In this document: positions 22,260 to 32,841 of the stretch, piece by piece | Layout of the letters: each line of letters starts with the position of its first letter | Numbering within the stretch: position 1 is the first letter of the stretch | Assembly (NCBI GenBank): GCA_038093975.1 | Contig: JBBPTG010000001.1 | Coordinates: 1,299,491 to 1,363,490, forward strand | Length of the DNA stretch: 64,000 nucleotides | Source of the DNA: Chalciporus piperatus | Lineage: Eukaryota > Basidiomycota > Agaricomycetes > Boletales > Boletaceae | Direction of reading: 5' to 3' | Notes under the pieces: generated by a model | Database searches by the model: none | What the model was told of the DNA's origin: nothing | What the model saw: only the letters and a program-made list of their open reading frames with translations | Program-made: the position numbers and the translations under genes

Positions 22260-22890
22260 TCAATCCGAACTCCCTATTAGCCTCTTCACCTCATCCACCG
22301 CTGTTTTAACGATCATATTGGGACTTTCATGCTGTATCCAATGACTGCTCCCCTTCATAATCATGACCACATTCCGAATCTGCGGGTGATCAGGAATCAT
22401 TTATGGAGGACAAACAATAGCTCAGTTCGGGGTCCGCCAGCAAGACTGTCATCTCGATGTGTGGTGGCATCGCGCCGAACAAATGCTTATATGGAAACGG
22501 CCTGATGTGCTATATCGAAATAGTAAGTTTCCTCGATCTGCGCAAGTCGTTCACGCCTTCGTAGCGTTATTTCACTTATCGCAAATACCTTCTTTGGCAG
22601 GTCTTCCTGCGCCATGTACATCGCGATCACCCTCGACACTGCATCCTGCCGGGATGCTCTTGCACGTGTGCTTCGGCGTGCCTCACGTTCCAGATCTTTC
22701 CCGAGAGATAGGTCTCGGGCGTCACCAGCACCTCATCCCTGAGAATGACTCCAGGATCGAGCTTCCCAGGTGTGAGAGGAACTGCAGTTCCCACTGGCAT
22801 GGATCAGCAAGGCTCGCTTTGAGGCTGCGGGAGACCCCCACTGTGTAGCGGATGGTACAGGTGCCATTGTGGAGGGAGACGAACGTGTGG
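22260..22890 (-). pseudogene. Alpha/beta-hydrolase pseudogene, copy B
   Basis: Same remnant as at 3204-4060. The deletion at about 22760 removes the part corresponding to 3699-3938, including the GHSLGG nucleophile elbow, while the C-terminal part with SHWIQHE remains. It is more degraded than copy A. Confidence 0.7.
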
Positions 22891-23679
22891 GGGTGAGTTT
22901 CTCTCTTTTAAGGATCGAGGTTAGTCGGCCGTTCTATAGCTTGTGTCCGCATGTGATCAGTAATCCTGTCGACGTGGGATCGCGTCGGATAAATTGTTTT
23001 GTCTTCCTCTGGCACAAACAACACAGCGCGATCGACGGCCTGGCTGGATGGCGCTGAGAGTCTGAAATATTCTGCAACAGTTGAGCCGTAGCGAAGAAGC
23101 GGGGGGAACAGCTAATAATAAACCCAAAATGGCGTCTCAGCGGCTGACGAAGGGGAAACAGCCGTTTACATTGTCATTTGTAAGACGACAGAACGCCAGC
23201 TTTCGCGATTGGTGGGTTCCCGGAATCTTCACTGTCAGAAGGCCCTTCATGATCACTTGTGCGAGGATGACCAAGTCATGACACAAGTTTGTTGGCGCCT
23301 ACTCAGTAAACGCTCCGATCACGGATGCATCGATGAATATTTTAGAGTTGTACGTGTGAGCTGCAACTTTGGACGGCTTCGTCCAACTCAAAATAGAATG
23401 CACTTTGACATTCTTGCCAAAGGGCCTTACTATAGGATGGAAGTCATGTATGTTAAACATATATATCTTGCAACTGTAGTTGTCAGTCATCTCGCTTCAT
23501 CATGATCACGAACAAAATTTCCAACGCGCTCGAGATCTGAAGCTACGTCGGTGTGATCACTGCTCCGCACGATGATAGCAAACCAGGTCAATTAGGTAGA
23601 AGGATAGCTATACGACACAAACACGAAGCCAAAGTGGAGGACCGTGTCCATCCTAACCAACTACTGCAACCCTCAAACT

Positions 23680-24114
23680 CTAAGCATTGACATTGATAGG
23701 AGTGCAACCAACGTTGACGACCCCGTTCTAAAACCAGATTGAGCACCCAATAAACTCTGAGTAGGTGACAAAAGACTTACGAATTGGTTGTTGGTGCAGC
23801 ATACCTGTTGTTGCGAAGCAGCGCAACCCTGACTGGTCCCAATGAGAGTGGGCGCCGAGCAGGTCACGCCGACGAGACCCCCAGCACTCTGAGCTGCCTG
23901 GACGGCACCCAATGTGGTGAGCAAGCCGGTAGCCTGGGAAACCTGAGTGACAGAAGCGTTAATCGAGTCCACGGGCAGAGGGGATCGGTCAATGTACCGT
24001 CTGGACACTGTTGCAGCAGCTGATCGAGCCACCGCTGCACTGGTCGCGTGCCTCAAGGTGAGAAGCAGAGGCGAGGAGTGCAAGAGAAAGGAGAGCGAAG
24101 ACACGAGCGAACAT
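23680..24114 (-). CDS. Class I hydrophobin, copy B (108 aa)
   Basis: Exons on the minus strand are 24114-23998, 23942-23781 and 23727-23680, with the same two intron positions as copy A. The product has a signal peptide (MFARVFALLSLALLASAS), cysteines DQC, SCC, VTC, QGC, VCC and VGC, and a conserved C-terminal end CTPINVNA. Exon 1 is nearly identical to copy A, but the hydrophobic segment between the first CC pair and the fourth cysteine differs (LLTTLGAVQAAQSAGG against LLGVLSLLQVAQSAGG). The TATA box is near 24195. I judge it functional. Two intact paralogues suggest stage- or surface-specific use, which the sequence alone cannot show. Confidence 0.95.
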
Positions 24115-24393
24115 CTTGTTTGATAGAGGAATGAGTTGGAGAAGAAAGCAGAGGATGGATTGTGAGCCTGGAGTTAGACTTCGTTCTGGCTGCTCTTTAT
24201 ACCTGGAGGACCCTGTGGTCCGGGTCAGTCCGACATGACGCAAAAATGTTCTGCATTTCTCGGCTGTATGTGTTTCGTAAAAATCACGGTCTAGCTCCAA
24301 GTCCACGAAGCCAATGACAAGGATGTGTCGGCATCGATCGTTCTGGATGTTGTTAAAGCGAAGAAAGCGAGAAAATATAGTGGCATTTGGTTA

Positions 24394-24491
24394 GGGCCTG
24401 TTCGAGATGGCCAAAAGGGCTGCTAAGCGAGTGCTGCCCGCACTCGGTTAGCACTCGGTTAGCAGCCCTTTTGGCCATCTCGAACAGGCCC
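24394..24491. mobile_element. 98-bp hairpin MITE, TTA target duplication
   Basis: Same family as 5467-5564, upstream of hydrophobin copy B in nearly the position the other two hold upstream of copy A. TTA flanks it on both sides (24391-24393 and 24492-24494). Confidence 0.85.
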
Positions 24492-24494
24492 TTA

Positions 24495-25251
24495 GTCTCC
24501 AGCAGCCGACCTAATAAACAATTAGCCGTCACGCGTCATAACGTGTAGTTGACAACTTCCCGATCATTTACACGGAGTCTTCAAGTTCGGTCCTTGCAAG
24601 AACCTTGAAGGAGAACGATTCGCATTCACCTGCCAGATGTTTCGACGATCGCGACGATACTTTGTTCGGGACAGTGTCTTCTGAGTTGTTATCTTGTGGG
24701 TCCTCAAGCTCAGGCCCTTCAACATCCGAGTCGTATGATGCCAGCGTGGATTACACGCCCAAATGTTCAAGGCATTCACCGGGTATATGCCGAAATTTCC
24801 TGAGAGTTCCCCCACACAGTGCCAAACAAGTCCCTACAGAGCACAGGGGGCACATTTGTGTGAACGGCTGTCGATCGTCAACATGTGTACGTACAGTATC
24901 CGTTATCCGCCTGAGGTTCACCTGAGGTTACCAAAGCCACCAACAAACCACAGAGCACTGTGGTACAAAGGTTTGGTAACTACGTTTGCACGACATAGTG
25001 CCGAGGCTTGCCCAACATTGAGAGAAACTGTTACGGTTCATTACGGTTCTCTCACCTTCACAGACACTTTTCGGACTTCAACGTTTCGTTCCATTCGATC
25101 TTATCTAATCTCTCTCATCTTATCTTTCAGACACGTGCTCATTCACTTTCACTCTTCGCACGGTCGCCCATTATGGTTATATTCATTCTCACGCACTGCC
25201 TTACCTTGACAGTTAATCTCCGTGCTGCGCATGGCTATGCCATAGCCTTTC
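24495..25251. other. Flanking region with empty-site paralogue of the TIR transposon
   Basis: The first 260 bases resemble 16900-17073 plus 18354-18430 with no transposon between them. The rest shows no supported gene. A short hydrophobic start (MVIFILTHCLTLTVNLRAA, from about 25172) runs into the LTR at 25252 and could be a truncated secreted-protein exon, but the evidence is thin. Confidence 0.55.
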
Positions 25252-25721
25252 TGTTATGATCTCTCACAACACGGCGGGGACTTTAGGCAACACTAGGCCT
25301 ATGCGAAGGATATGCTGAGTACTAAAACTTAATGACGGTGAGTACTTCAATGGATGAACTGGGGTCTGTGATAAGTACGGGGGGCTACTTATATACTATT
25401 GAGAAGTGCGCACAGGCCAAAGCAGCCGAATAAGGAAAACACAAGGGGAACGATAGATAAGGTACGATAAATAAGGTAAATGGTAAGATGATAAGAAAAG
25501 GTACCAGGCATGGATTAGGGTCTAGGCCATGACATCATTGCTGACTCATCTAAGTCTGGACCTTTGTCACGTGACCTGATTATATAATAGTTTACGTAAT
25601 GCTACAGGGACTACCGGAGCGGATAAAGATGAATCTGGCTTGACCCCTAACTTGTAGACAAAGTCCAGTGTTCGAATACCGTTGTAGGCAAAAGTTTGGA
25701 AAGTTTTTAAATACTATAACA
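25252..25721 (-). mobile_element. 3' LTR of a truncated chromovirus (Gypsy-1)
   Basis: A 470-base LTR with TGTTAT...ATAACA ends. On the minus strand it is preceded by a purine-rich tract (agagaggggatag) directly after the pol remnant, so it is a 3' LTR. Copies of the same LTR lie at 28239-28691 and 58253-58695. Flanking pentamers CTTTC and CTATC differ by one base. Confidence 0.85.
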
Positions 25722-25732
25722 CTATCCCCTCT

Positions 25733-27133
25733 CTAGGAAGCACATTCCAGGCGATTCGGCAATTTCCGCATAGGAACCTCTGTCAGATGTTCGTATTTCT
25801 GAAACAAGGCAGAGAAATTTCCCATGGTCATGTTGATTCGGCGTGGGGCAGACGGGTGCTTTTTGTGAAAAGCTTTGACAGCTTCGGGTGCATTTGACAA
25901 ATGCGCTGCCTTTTCCCATGTACGGTCCGATATGTCCCAGCCTTTCCAATGAACCAGGTACTCTAACTGTCCTTGTTTAACCTGAGACTTCACTACGTAA
26001 TCCACCTCGTACTCTTCTTCTCCTTCTTGGTTGACTATCACCGGATCCGGAAGACGGACCAGTTGCCCTTCCAACGGTTCTCGAGCCGGTTTGACTCGTT
26101 TGACGTTAACCGTGGGATGAATATGCATGGTATTGGGCAAATCAAGTGTGACTGCATTGGGAAGAACCTTTGTGATCTGATAAGGTCCAATCCAGTTTTG
26201 CGTCATCTTTTTAGAAGAATAAGGTAATTTGAGGTTGTCCGTGGATAACATAATGAAATCTCCGATTTGATAATCTGGAGCTTCGGACCAATGTTTGTCC
26301 GCTTGCTCTTTCATCCGGTTCTAAGTTTCTTCTAGCGCCTGCTCTACTTCTTTGTGTGCCTTTCCACATTTCTCTAAAAATGCACCAGCCGGAGATGAAT
26401 CGCCTTCGAATCCCATGCGTGGGAAGTGGTTTTTTGTGATAGCGAAGGAGATTGTTCCGGTAGCAGTGGAAAGGGAGGAATTGTGATGGAACTGCGCTAT
26501 CTTCAACCAATCAGCCCATTCCGTTTGACGTTTAGCCACGTAAGCACGGAGATACTGCTGGAGTTCTCGGTTCATACGCTCCGTTTGGCCATCGGTTTGG
26601 GAATGATAAGCGGTTGATAGCTTTTGTTCTATTCCTAGAAGGGTGCAAAGCTGCGAAGTGAACTCCGATGTAAATTGCGGTCCTCGATCTGAAACAATTG
26701 AAGAGGGAAGTCCGTGTCTACACCAAACATTGTCTCTAAATAGAATAGCTAGTTCTTTCGAAGAAATTGTCTTTTGACAAGGTATGAACTCGACTTCTTT
26801 AGAGAAGTGATCTAAAATTACACAAATAGCATCAAAGCCACGTGATTTGGCGAAACCCGTGGTAAAGTCTATAGATATATCCTTCCATGGTTCTTTCGGA
26901 ACGGGAAGGGGAATTAATTTGCCAGCTTGTGCAGTTGACTTTCCCTTCGTGAGGGCACACGTCTGACAATGTTCTACGTAAGTTTTAACGTCTTTTGTGA
27001 CACCAGGCCATGAGAAGTAGCGAGTAACCAAATGTAAAGTACGTCCTTGGCCACTGTGGCTGCCAATTGTTACGCTTGTACTGGGTAGGTTGAAGCGTAG
27101 ACACAAAAGCCTAGTCAAAGACAAGGGTTTCAA
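25733..27133 (-). pseudogene. Gypsy-1 pol remnant: integrase and chromodomain
   Basis: The C-terminal part of a Ty3/gypsy polyprotein. Integrase comes first (zinc-binding pattern HLVTRYFSWPG...VEHCQTCALTKG, the catalytic DDE core with DFTTGF, VSDRGPQFTSEF and SQTDGQTERMNREL), then a chromodomain (EYLVHWKGWDISDRTWEKA) that targets integration to marked chromatin. An in-frame TAG at 26321-26323 (probably from CAG) separates the two. Gag, protease, RT and the 5' LTR are missing: the 5' side is cut at 27067 by the Gypsy-2 LTR. Confidence 0.9.
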
Positions 27134-27538
27134 AGGTAGCCTAACGATGGGATGTCCACGTTAAGGCCTAGCGTCCGTTCAAGAGTGGGACGGTGACTCT
27201 CAGAGGGTTCAAGGGAAGCGAGGAGTAACCAGGCTAGATTGTGCAGGTCTAAGTTAGGGTTACAGGAGGAAACTCGAGGGTTTATATAAGTGAAGAAACG
27301 GGTTAAGGGCAGGCATAGAACAAGTCAGAATATGTAAGAACAAGTCATGACGAATAGGAATGAGTCATGCTCGGTAAGCATATGAGTCAGCGATGACGAA
27401 GCGTGGAAGGTGAAAGAACATTAAGGAATGTTCGCTGACTAAAGCAAGGTAAGAAATGGGAGGCCTAGGCAGGACTCGAACCAGTGACTAGGACTTAGTA
27501 CAAGGTAATGGGGAAGGAAAGAATGAGTGATCGTAACA
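27068..27538 (-). mobile_element. Gypsy-2 copy A, 3' LTR
   Basis: A 471-base LTR, TGTTAC...GTAACA, nearly identical to 34183-34651. The inner side shows a purine-rich tract on the minus strand (acgggggtaa). The flanking bases outside the two LTRs (CCAAT and CCCCT) do not match, so the element has probably recombined since insertion. Confidence 0.9.
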
Positions 27539-27583
27539 TTACCCCCGTATTAGAATCAAGTCATCGACGAAGATAAAAACTAG

Positions 27584-29145
27584 TCAAATGTTTAACCCGT
27601 AATGTCCTGAAGAACCGGTCATGTTTGCATATCCGACATCGTCGGTCGGATCATCTCCGTCATAGAGAGTGGCGTCGTCGTCGTTGCGTGAATAAGTCTC
27701 ACCCGAGATACGGGTATAGAGTGGAGGGGGGCGTCGAGCAGCTCGATTGGTATTGGTGGATCGGCGGGAACGGGAAGAGGGTGCAACAGGTTGCGTGGTT
27801 GTATGTCGCTGTCTACGCCTAAGTGGGCAACAACCTTGAATGTGACCGGGTGCCCAGCGGAAGCACGTGGGACACTGGTATACGGGACAGTGGACACGTA
27901 TATGGCCCAGTCGGTGACATACGAAGCAGGCATCGTGGTACTGGGGATGTGAGGCGGATAGAGGTATGGTGCCAGTCCGTTGTCGTTGCGAGGTAATGTG
28001 GTTACGTTCTGCACGAAAGAACACTGCTTCCTCTTCATCGTCCAAAGGGGAGCTAGACGCGGAAGGCGTCGACGAGGGGAGAGATGAGGTAGAAGCTCCC
28101 AGAAACTCCGGCATCCGTAGCTCATAGAGAGCAATGCTGAGGTTGGTAATTAGATCACCGTGGATATTGCGGAGGGAGGCAGCTTCTGAATGAGCTTGGT
28201 GAACCGTCGTCAGGGAAGGAGGAAGATTGGCAAGACGGTGTTATAGTATTTAAAAACTTTTCAAACTTTTGCCTACAACGGTATTCGAACACTGGACTTT
28301 GTTTACAACTTAGGGGTCAAGCCGGATTCATCTTTATCCGCTCCGGTAGTCCCTGTAGCATTACATAATCTATTACATAATCAGGTCACGTGATAAAGGT
28401 CCAGACTTAGATGAGTCAGCAATGATGTCATGGCCTAGACCCTAATCCGTGCCTGGTACCTTTTCTTATCATCATTCCATTTACCTTATTTATCTTTCCC
28501 TTTGTAATTTCCTTATTCGGCTGTTGGTCTGTGCGCACTTCTCAATAGTATATAAGTCGCCCTGTACTTATCACAGACCCCAGTCTAATCCATTTGTGAC
28601 TTCACCATCATTAAGCTTTAGTACTCAGCATATCCTTCGCATAGGCTTAGTGTTGCCTAAAGTCCCCGCTGTGTTGTGAGAGATCATAACAGACGGGATG
28701 CTTGCAGGTAGGCGCGGTAAAGGGCGAAGAGGGGCGACCCCAGATCAAGGTGGGCGCCGATGGGTACAGAGAGTCGTGAGTCTAGTAAGAATTGGGACAT
28801 ACGATCCATGACGGCATTATCCATCAACTCGTCGCGAAGACGATGGGCGGTGAGTGGTAACTCAATGGGTAAGACTCTGACGGTGGGAATAGCGGCAATA
28901 TGAGTGGGGGTGTCTAGGTCTTCCTGCAAGATCAGCCATCCAGCGGAGTTTAACAGGAGACCGGTGGTATTCCATCCAGCTTCAGCGACGGTTGGGCTAG
29001 GGGGTTCTGGAGAGGAGGGACGAGTGGGTTGAATAGGTAGAGAACGAATAGGTAAACCAGGGGGGTAAGTAGGAGAAGACGAAAAACGAGACAGAGAGGA
29101 AATGGAAGACATAGTAGTAGATGAAGGGGTGGTAGGAGCGGACAT
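27584..29145 (-). pseudogene. Gypsy-2 copy A ORF3: zinc-knuckle protein split by a solo LTR
   Basis: A separate ORF after pol. Its ATG (29143-29145) follows the pol TGA by four bases. The N-terminal part is serine/proline rich (SSISSLSRFSSS) and then helical (ELMDNAVMDRMSQFLLDSRL). The LTR at 28239-28691 interrupts it; the remainder (28238-27584) ends with two adjacent CCHC-like knuckles, CFVCHRLGHIRVHC and CPTCFRWAPGHIQGCC, and an arginine-rich tail. Compared with copy B this copy also lacks about 25 residues before TSSLPSSTPS. A nucleic-acid-binding role is likely from the knuckles. It sits in the env position but has no signal peptide or membrane helix. Confidence 0.75.
28239..28691 (+). 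mobile_element. Solo LTR (Gypsy-1 family) inside Gypsy-2 ORF3
   Basis: A 453-base LTR, TGTTATAG...CATAACA, flanked by a perfect 5-bp duplication GACGG (28234-28238 and 28692-28696). The uninterrupted sequence is visible in the other Gypsy-2 copy near 61650 (caagacaggatgc). No internal sequence is present, so it is a solo LTR left by LTR-LTR recombination. It has a TATA-like tatataag near 28550. Confidence 0.95.
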
Positions 29146-29149
29146 GGTT

Positions 29150-32149
29150 TCAGCGGCGAGTTTTGTGTCTGACAGAAGATGGGGATCTTGAGGAAGAAGG
29201 GAAGGCGGACGGGTGAGCTTTTTTATAGTTTTCTAGGACGTCCTTGGCGTGTGTGAGGTCTGCTTCTTTAAGCCAGCGGTCTTCATCAGCTGTATATCCT
29301 TTCCAGCGGACTAGGTAAGAGTGGCGTCCGGAGAAACTCCGGTGTCGGAGAATCTTTTCAATTTCATATTCTTCTTTGCCTTCTATCAAGTCAGGTGGTG
29401 GATCCGGGAAGTTCGGTCCGTGTACGGGGTTTTCGCGATAGGGCGATAGCAGAGAAGCATGAAACACGGGGTGGATTTTCCACGTTTGTGGGAGGCGGAG
29501 TTTATAAGATAGCGGGGATAAGACCTGTGTGATGGTAAAGGGTCCTTCTCGTTTCAGAGCGAACTTTGGGGAGGCAAGGGACCGTTTGAGGTTTCTAGCT
29601 TCTAGCCAGACTTTGTCTCCTTTGGCGAATGGTTTGAACTTCTGTCGAGTTCGTGCGGACATCACTTGTCTAGCAAGCTCGTGTGAGGCGAGTGCTTCGT
29701 CTCTGGCAGCAGTGAGGGAGTGAAGGCGAAGTTCGACAGCGGGTAGAGCAGAGTCGGCGATCACCGAAGGAAGAGGACGGGGTTCATATCCCATCATGAA
29801 ATAGAACGGGGATTTGCCGGTGACAGAGTGGGGTCGATGATTATGTGCAAATTCGGTGTGGGAGATAGAATCAGCCCAGGATATGGGGTTATCTCCGCAG
29901 TAGATTCGGAGATAGGTTTCTACTTCCTGGTTGACACGTTCAGTTTCCCCATCGGATTGGGGATGGTAGGCGGTGGAGAGGGAAAGGTCGTATCCAAGGA
30001 TTCGTCCTAGTTCACGAGCGAACTCGGATGCGAATTGTGGTCCTCGGTCGCTGATGATTTTGTCGTAAAGACCGAATCTCAGGTAGACTTTGTGGAAAAA
30101 GAGGGAGGCGATCCCTTCGGCGGTGACAGTTTTCTTAGTAGGGCAGAGAATTACCCCCTTTGTAAGCCCGTGGTCGACCACGACCAATAGAGAATCGAAG
30201 CCATTGGAAATGGGCAGGTCGGTGATTAGGTCACAGGACACTTGCTGGAACGGTTTGGAGCTCTTTGACGGTATGGGCATTAAGGGTGGAGTAGTTGGAT
30301 GCGTGTTCGCTTTGTTCTGTTGGCAGGTTGCGCATCCTTCAACATATTTACGCACAAACTGTGCAAGACCAGGCCACCAGAATTCAGCAGCAACCAGCTG
30401 TCTAGTTTTGAGATAACCCGGGTGGCCGGCGGTGGGGTGATCATGGCAGCGTTGGACGACAGTGCGACGTAAGTTTTCGTCCGGTGGAATGTAAACGCGA
30501 CCTTGGTAGGTCAGGACGCCGTTATTCATTTGCCAGTCAGCCAACCGGGATTGGAATGGCGCTGGGATATCGCCGTCAATGGCTTGTAATGCGGTGAGGA
30601 GAAATGGGTCATCTTTGGAAAGACTGGAAATGTGGTTGTTCATGGCGGCGTCAATGACACGGACAAATAGGGAGGGTGGTAGTAGAGTGGTACCCGCATT
30701 GTCATCGGCGTTGGTGGGGAAGTGATCAGCACGCCTAGATAAGGCATCGGGACCGGCGAGGGATGAGCCAGGAACATGAATCATTTTCAGGTCAAAGTCA
30801 GCAAGATCGAGGAGCCAGCGGGCTTGCCGACGGTTTAGATTCTGGGGTTGGCGGAAGTAGGTCAGGTTTTTGTGATCAGTGAAGACTTGGACAGGGAAGG
30901 GAGAGCCGTGGAGATAATGTCGCCAGGTTTTCAGTGCACGGATCACAGCGAGGAGTTCACGATCATAGATATCGTAGTTCCGTTCAGCATCACCAAAGGA
31001 CTGGGAGAGATAGGAACAGGGGTGCCAATCGCCGTTGGCGTCAGTTTGGAGGAGTATACCTCCAGAGGCAAATTTGGAGGCATCAGTTGCGATGGCGAAG
31101 GGTTTGGAAAGGTCTGGGAAGCGTAGAACAGGTTTCGCCAGGAACATCTGTTTTAGACGGGTGAAGGCATCTTGGCAGGCGTTGTTCCAGTCCCATCGAT
31201 GATCCTTTTTGGTCAGGTCAATCAAAGGGCGGGCGACTAAGGAGTAATTTGGAATAAAGCGTCGATAGAAGTTGGCAAAGCCAAGGAATGAGCGGACTTC
31301 TTTGACGGTAGTGGGAATGGGCCATTGAGAGATGCCGTCGAGTTTGACGGGATCCATGGCAAGCTCTCCGGGGCGGACGATCATGCCAAGATATTCTACT
31401 TCGTTTACGGCGAAGTTGCATTTTTCCAAACGAAGATGGAGATCTAGCTCTTGCATCCGTTCGAGGACTCGTTGTGTGCGAGCGGTGTGAGTAGCATCGT
31501 CGGGAGAAAAGATGAGAAGGTCGTCCATATAGATGACAAGCCACCCTTCAGCTATCATGTCCCGAAAAGAGTCATTCATGAAGCGTTGGAAGGTGGCTGG
31601 GGAGTTGTTCAGTCCGAAGAACATCACAGTTGGTTCAAAGAGGCCTTTGTGGGTGAGGAAAGCAGCGTTCCACTGGTGTCCGTCTTTGATGCGGACATTG
31701 TTGTATCCCCATCGCACATCAAACTTGGTAAAGACTTTGGCGTCTTTCAATTTGTCGACAAGATCCCCGATGAGGGGAAGTGGGTACGCGTCTCGGGTGG
31801 TATATTCGTTGAGATATCGATAGTCTTGGCAAGGGCGGAGTTTTCCATCTTTCTTCTTGACGAAGAAGAAGGGGGATGCCTGGGGGGAATTGGAAGGACG
31901 TATCTTTCCCGTACGCAGGTTTTCTTCGAGAAAGTCTTCTGTGGCTTTCTTTTCATCCGGAGATAGCGGATAAAGTTTTCCAATTTTAGGGACGAAGGAT
32001 TCCTTCAGGTTAATCTCGTGGTCATAAACCCGAGATGGAGGAAGGTGACCGGCTGAGGGTTCATCGAAAACCGAGGCATATCTGGCATATTCTTTTGGGA
32101 GAATAGGTTTGGGTTTAGCCAGTTCGGCCGCGATTGCGAGTTCAGTTGC
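29150..32149 (-). CDS. Gypsy-2 copy A pol: RT, RNase H, integrase, chromodomain
   Basis: An open frame of about 1000 codons. From the N side: RT beginning near 31990 (PSNSPQASPFFFVKKKDGK, RWGYNNVRIKDGHQW, then the catalytic box VIYMDDLLIFS), RNase H (FAIATDASKFASGGILLQTD and YDRELLAVIRALKTWRHYL), integrase zinc finger (HPTAGHPGYLKTRQ...CATCQQNK), catalytic core (VVDHGLTKG, ISDRGPQFASEF, HPQSDGETERVNQEVE), and a C-terminal chromodomain (YLVRWKGYTADEDRWLKEA). It shares a frame with the protease ORF upstream but is separated from it by TGA 32150-32152. The domain order and chromodomain identify a chromovirus. The catalytic motifs are intact. Confidence 0.9.
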   Translation of the reverse strand, partial: ATELAIAAELAKPKPILPKEYARYASVFDEPSAGHLPPSRVYDHEINLKESFVPKIGKLYPLSPDEKKATEDFLEENLRTGKIRPSNSPQASPFFFVKKKDGKLRPCQDYRYLNEYTTRDAYPLPLIGDLVDKLKDAKVFTKFDVRWGYNNVRIKDGHQWNAAFLTHKGLFEPTVMFFGLNNSPATFQRFMNDSFRDMIAEGWLVIYMDDLLIFSPDDATHTARTQRVLERMQELDLHLRLEKCNFAVNEVEYLGMIVRPGELAMDPVKLDGISQWPIPTTVKEVRSFLGFANFYRRFIPNYSLVARPLIDLTKKDHRWDWNNACQDAFTRLKQMFLAKPVLRFPDLSKPFAIATDASKFASGGILLQTDANGDWHPCSYLSQSFGDAERNYDIYDRELLAVIRALKTWRHYLHGSPFPVQVFTDHKNLTYFRQPQNLNRRQARWLLDLADFDLKMIHVPGSSLAGPDALSRRADHFPTNADDNAGTTLLPPSLFVRVIDAAMNNHISSLSKDDPFLLTALQAIDGDIPAPFQSRLADWQMNNGVLTYQGRVYIPPDENLRRTVVQRCHDHPTAGHPGYLKTRQLVAAEFWWPGLAQFVRKYVEGCATCQQNKANTHPTTPPLMPIPSKSSKPFQQVSCDLITDLPISNGFDSLLVVVDHGLTKGVILCPTKKTVTAEGIASLFFHKVYLRFGLYDKIISDRGPQFASEFARELGRILGYDLSLSTAYHPQSDGETERVNQEVETYLRIYCGDNPISWADSISHTEFAHNHRPHSVTGKSPFYFMMGYEPRPLPSVIADSALPAVELRLHSLTAARDEALASHELARQVMSARTRQKFKPFAKGDKVWLEARNLKRSLASPKFALKREGPFTITQVLSPLSYKLRLPQTWKIHPVFHASLLSPYRENPVHGPNFPDPPPDLIEGKEEYEIEKILRHRSFSGRHSYLVRWKGYTADEDRWLKEADLTHAKDVLENYKKAHPSAFPSSSRSPSSVRHKTRR

Positions 32150-32767
32150 TCAGGTAAGGCGAGCGACAACATGATTGGGGACAAAGCGTGAACCGCAACG
32201 AATAATGCGGTTTAGGGTATGGTTTTCGTAAGCGCGGTTAAGAAAGGTGGATTCGGTTTCAGAGTCCAGGTAGTCATAGAGTTGTTGATCGACTTCCGGG
32301 GTTACATAAGAGTGTTGAGGAGGAGGGGTAGGTTGAGTGAAGAGTTGGTCGTTGGCTTTACAGGCTGCAGCATGTATAGTATACAACTTCTTTGACTCGT
32401 CGATGGATTCCGACAGCGACAGGGTACGTCGGCGCCAATCGATGGTTGGATTAGCTTTTTCAAGCCATGGGAGTCCTAGGATGACGTTCTCGTTTCCGCA
32501 ATTCATGACGTGGAAGATTACTTCTTGTGCGATTCCTTCGATGTCAAGGAAGAGAGTGGTGGTAAAGAGTATCATCCCGCTTTTGTTTGCGGTCTGGTCG
32601 ACGTTTCGGACTCGAATAGGGGTTTCAAGTCGAGTAGTGGGGATTCGATTTCTTCGTATGAAGCCCCAGTCGATACAGGAGATGTCTGCGCCGCTATCAA
32701 TGAGGGCGTGGGTTTCGACGGCTTTCATCGTGTGCGAGGGAACGATAATCTGTATGGGAATTTGCAT
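32150..32767 (-). CDS. Gypsy-2 copy A aspartic protease
   Basis: The retropepsin-type aspartic protease of the polyprotein, with active-site motif ALIDSGADISCID near its N-terminus and the second conserved segment NVILGLPWLEKANP. It is in a different frame from gag, consistent with frameshifting, and in the same frame as pol. The terminating TGA at 32150-32152 (reading RLT then stop then ATELA) is probably a mutated arginine CGA codon. Confidence 0.85.
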   Translation of the reverse strand: MQIPIQIIVPSHTMKAVETHALIDSGADISCIDWGFIRRNRIPTTRLETPIRVRNVDQTANKSGMILFTTTLFLDIEGIAQEVIFHVMNCGNENVILGLPWLEKANPTIDWRRRTLSLSESIDESKKLYTIHAAACKANDQLFTQPTPPPQHSYVTPEVDQQLYDYLDSETESTFLNRAYENHTLNRIIRCGSRFVPNHVVARLT

Positions 32768-32841
32768 AGAGCGCTTTCGCGACTTTACAAGTACAGGTGC
32801 ACACGTGATTGGGGAAGCTTGCGTCGGCAGAGCTTCCCGGT

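Larger units (their letters stand above)
21548..24390. repeat. Segmental duplication copy B (hydrolase remnant plus hydrophobin)
   Basis: Matches 2860-5410 in the same orientation. Differences include a repeated opening segment (21950-22050 resembles 21600-21720), an internal deletion of about 230 bases in the hydrolase remnant at 22760, and scattered indels in the 22900-23500 part. Downstream it keeps homology with the flank of the third hydrophobin locus. Confidence 0.85.
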
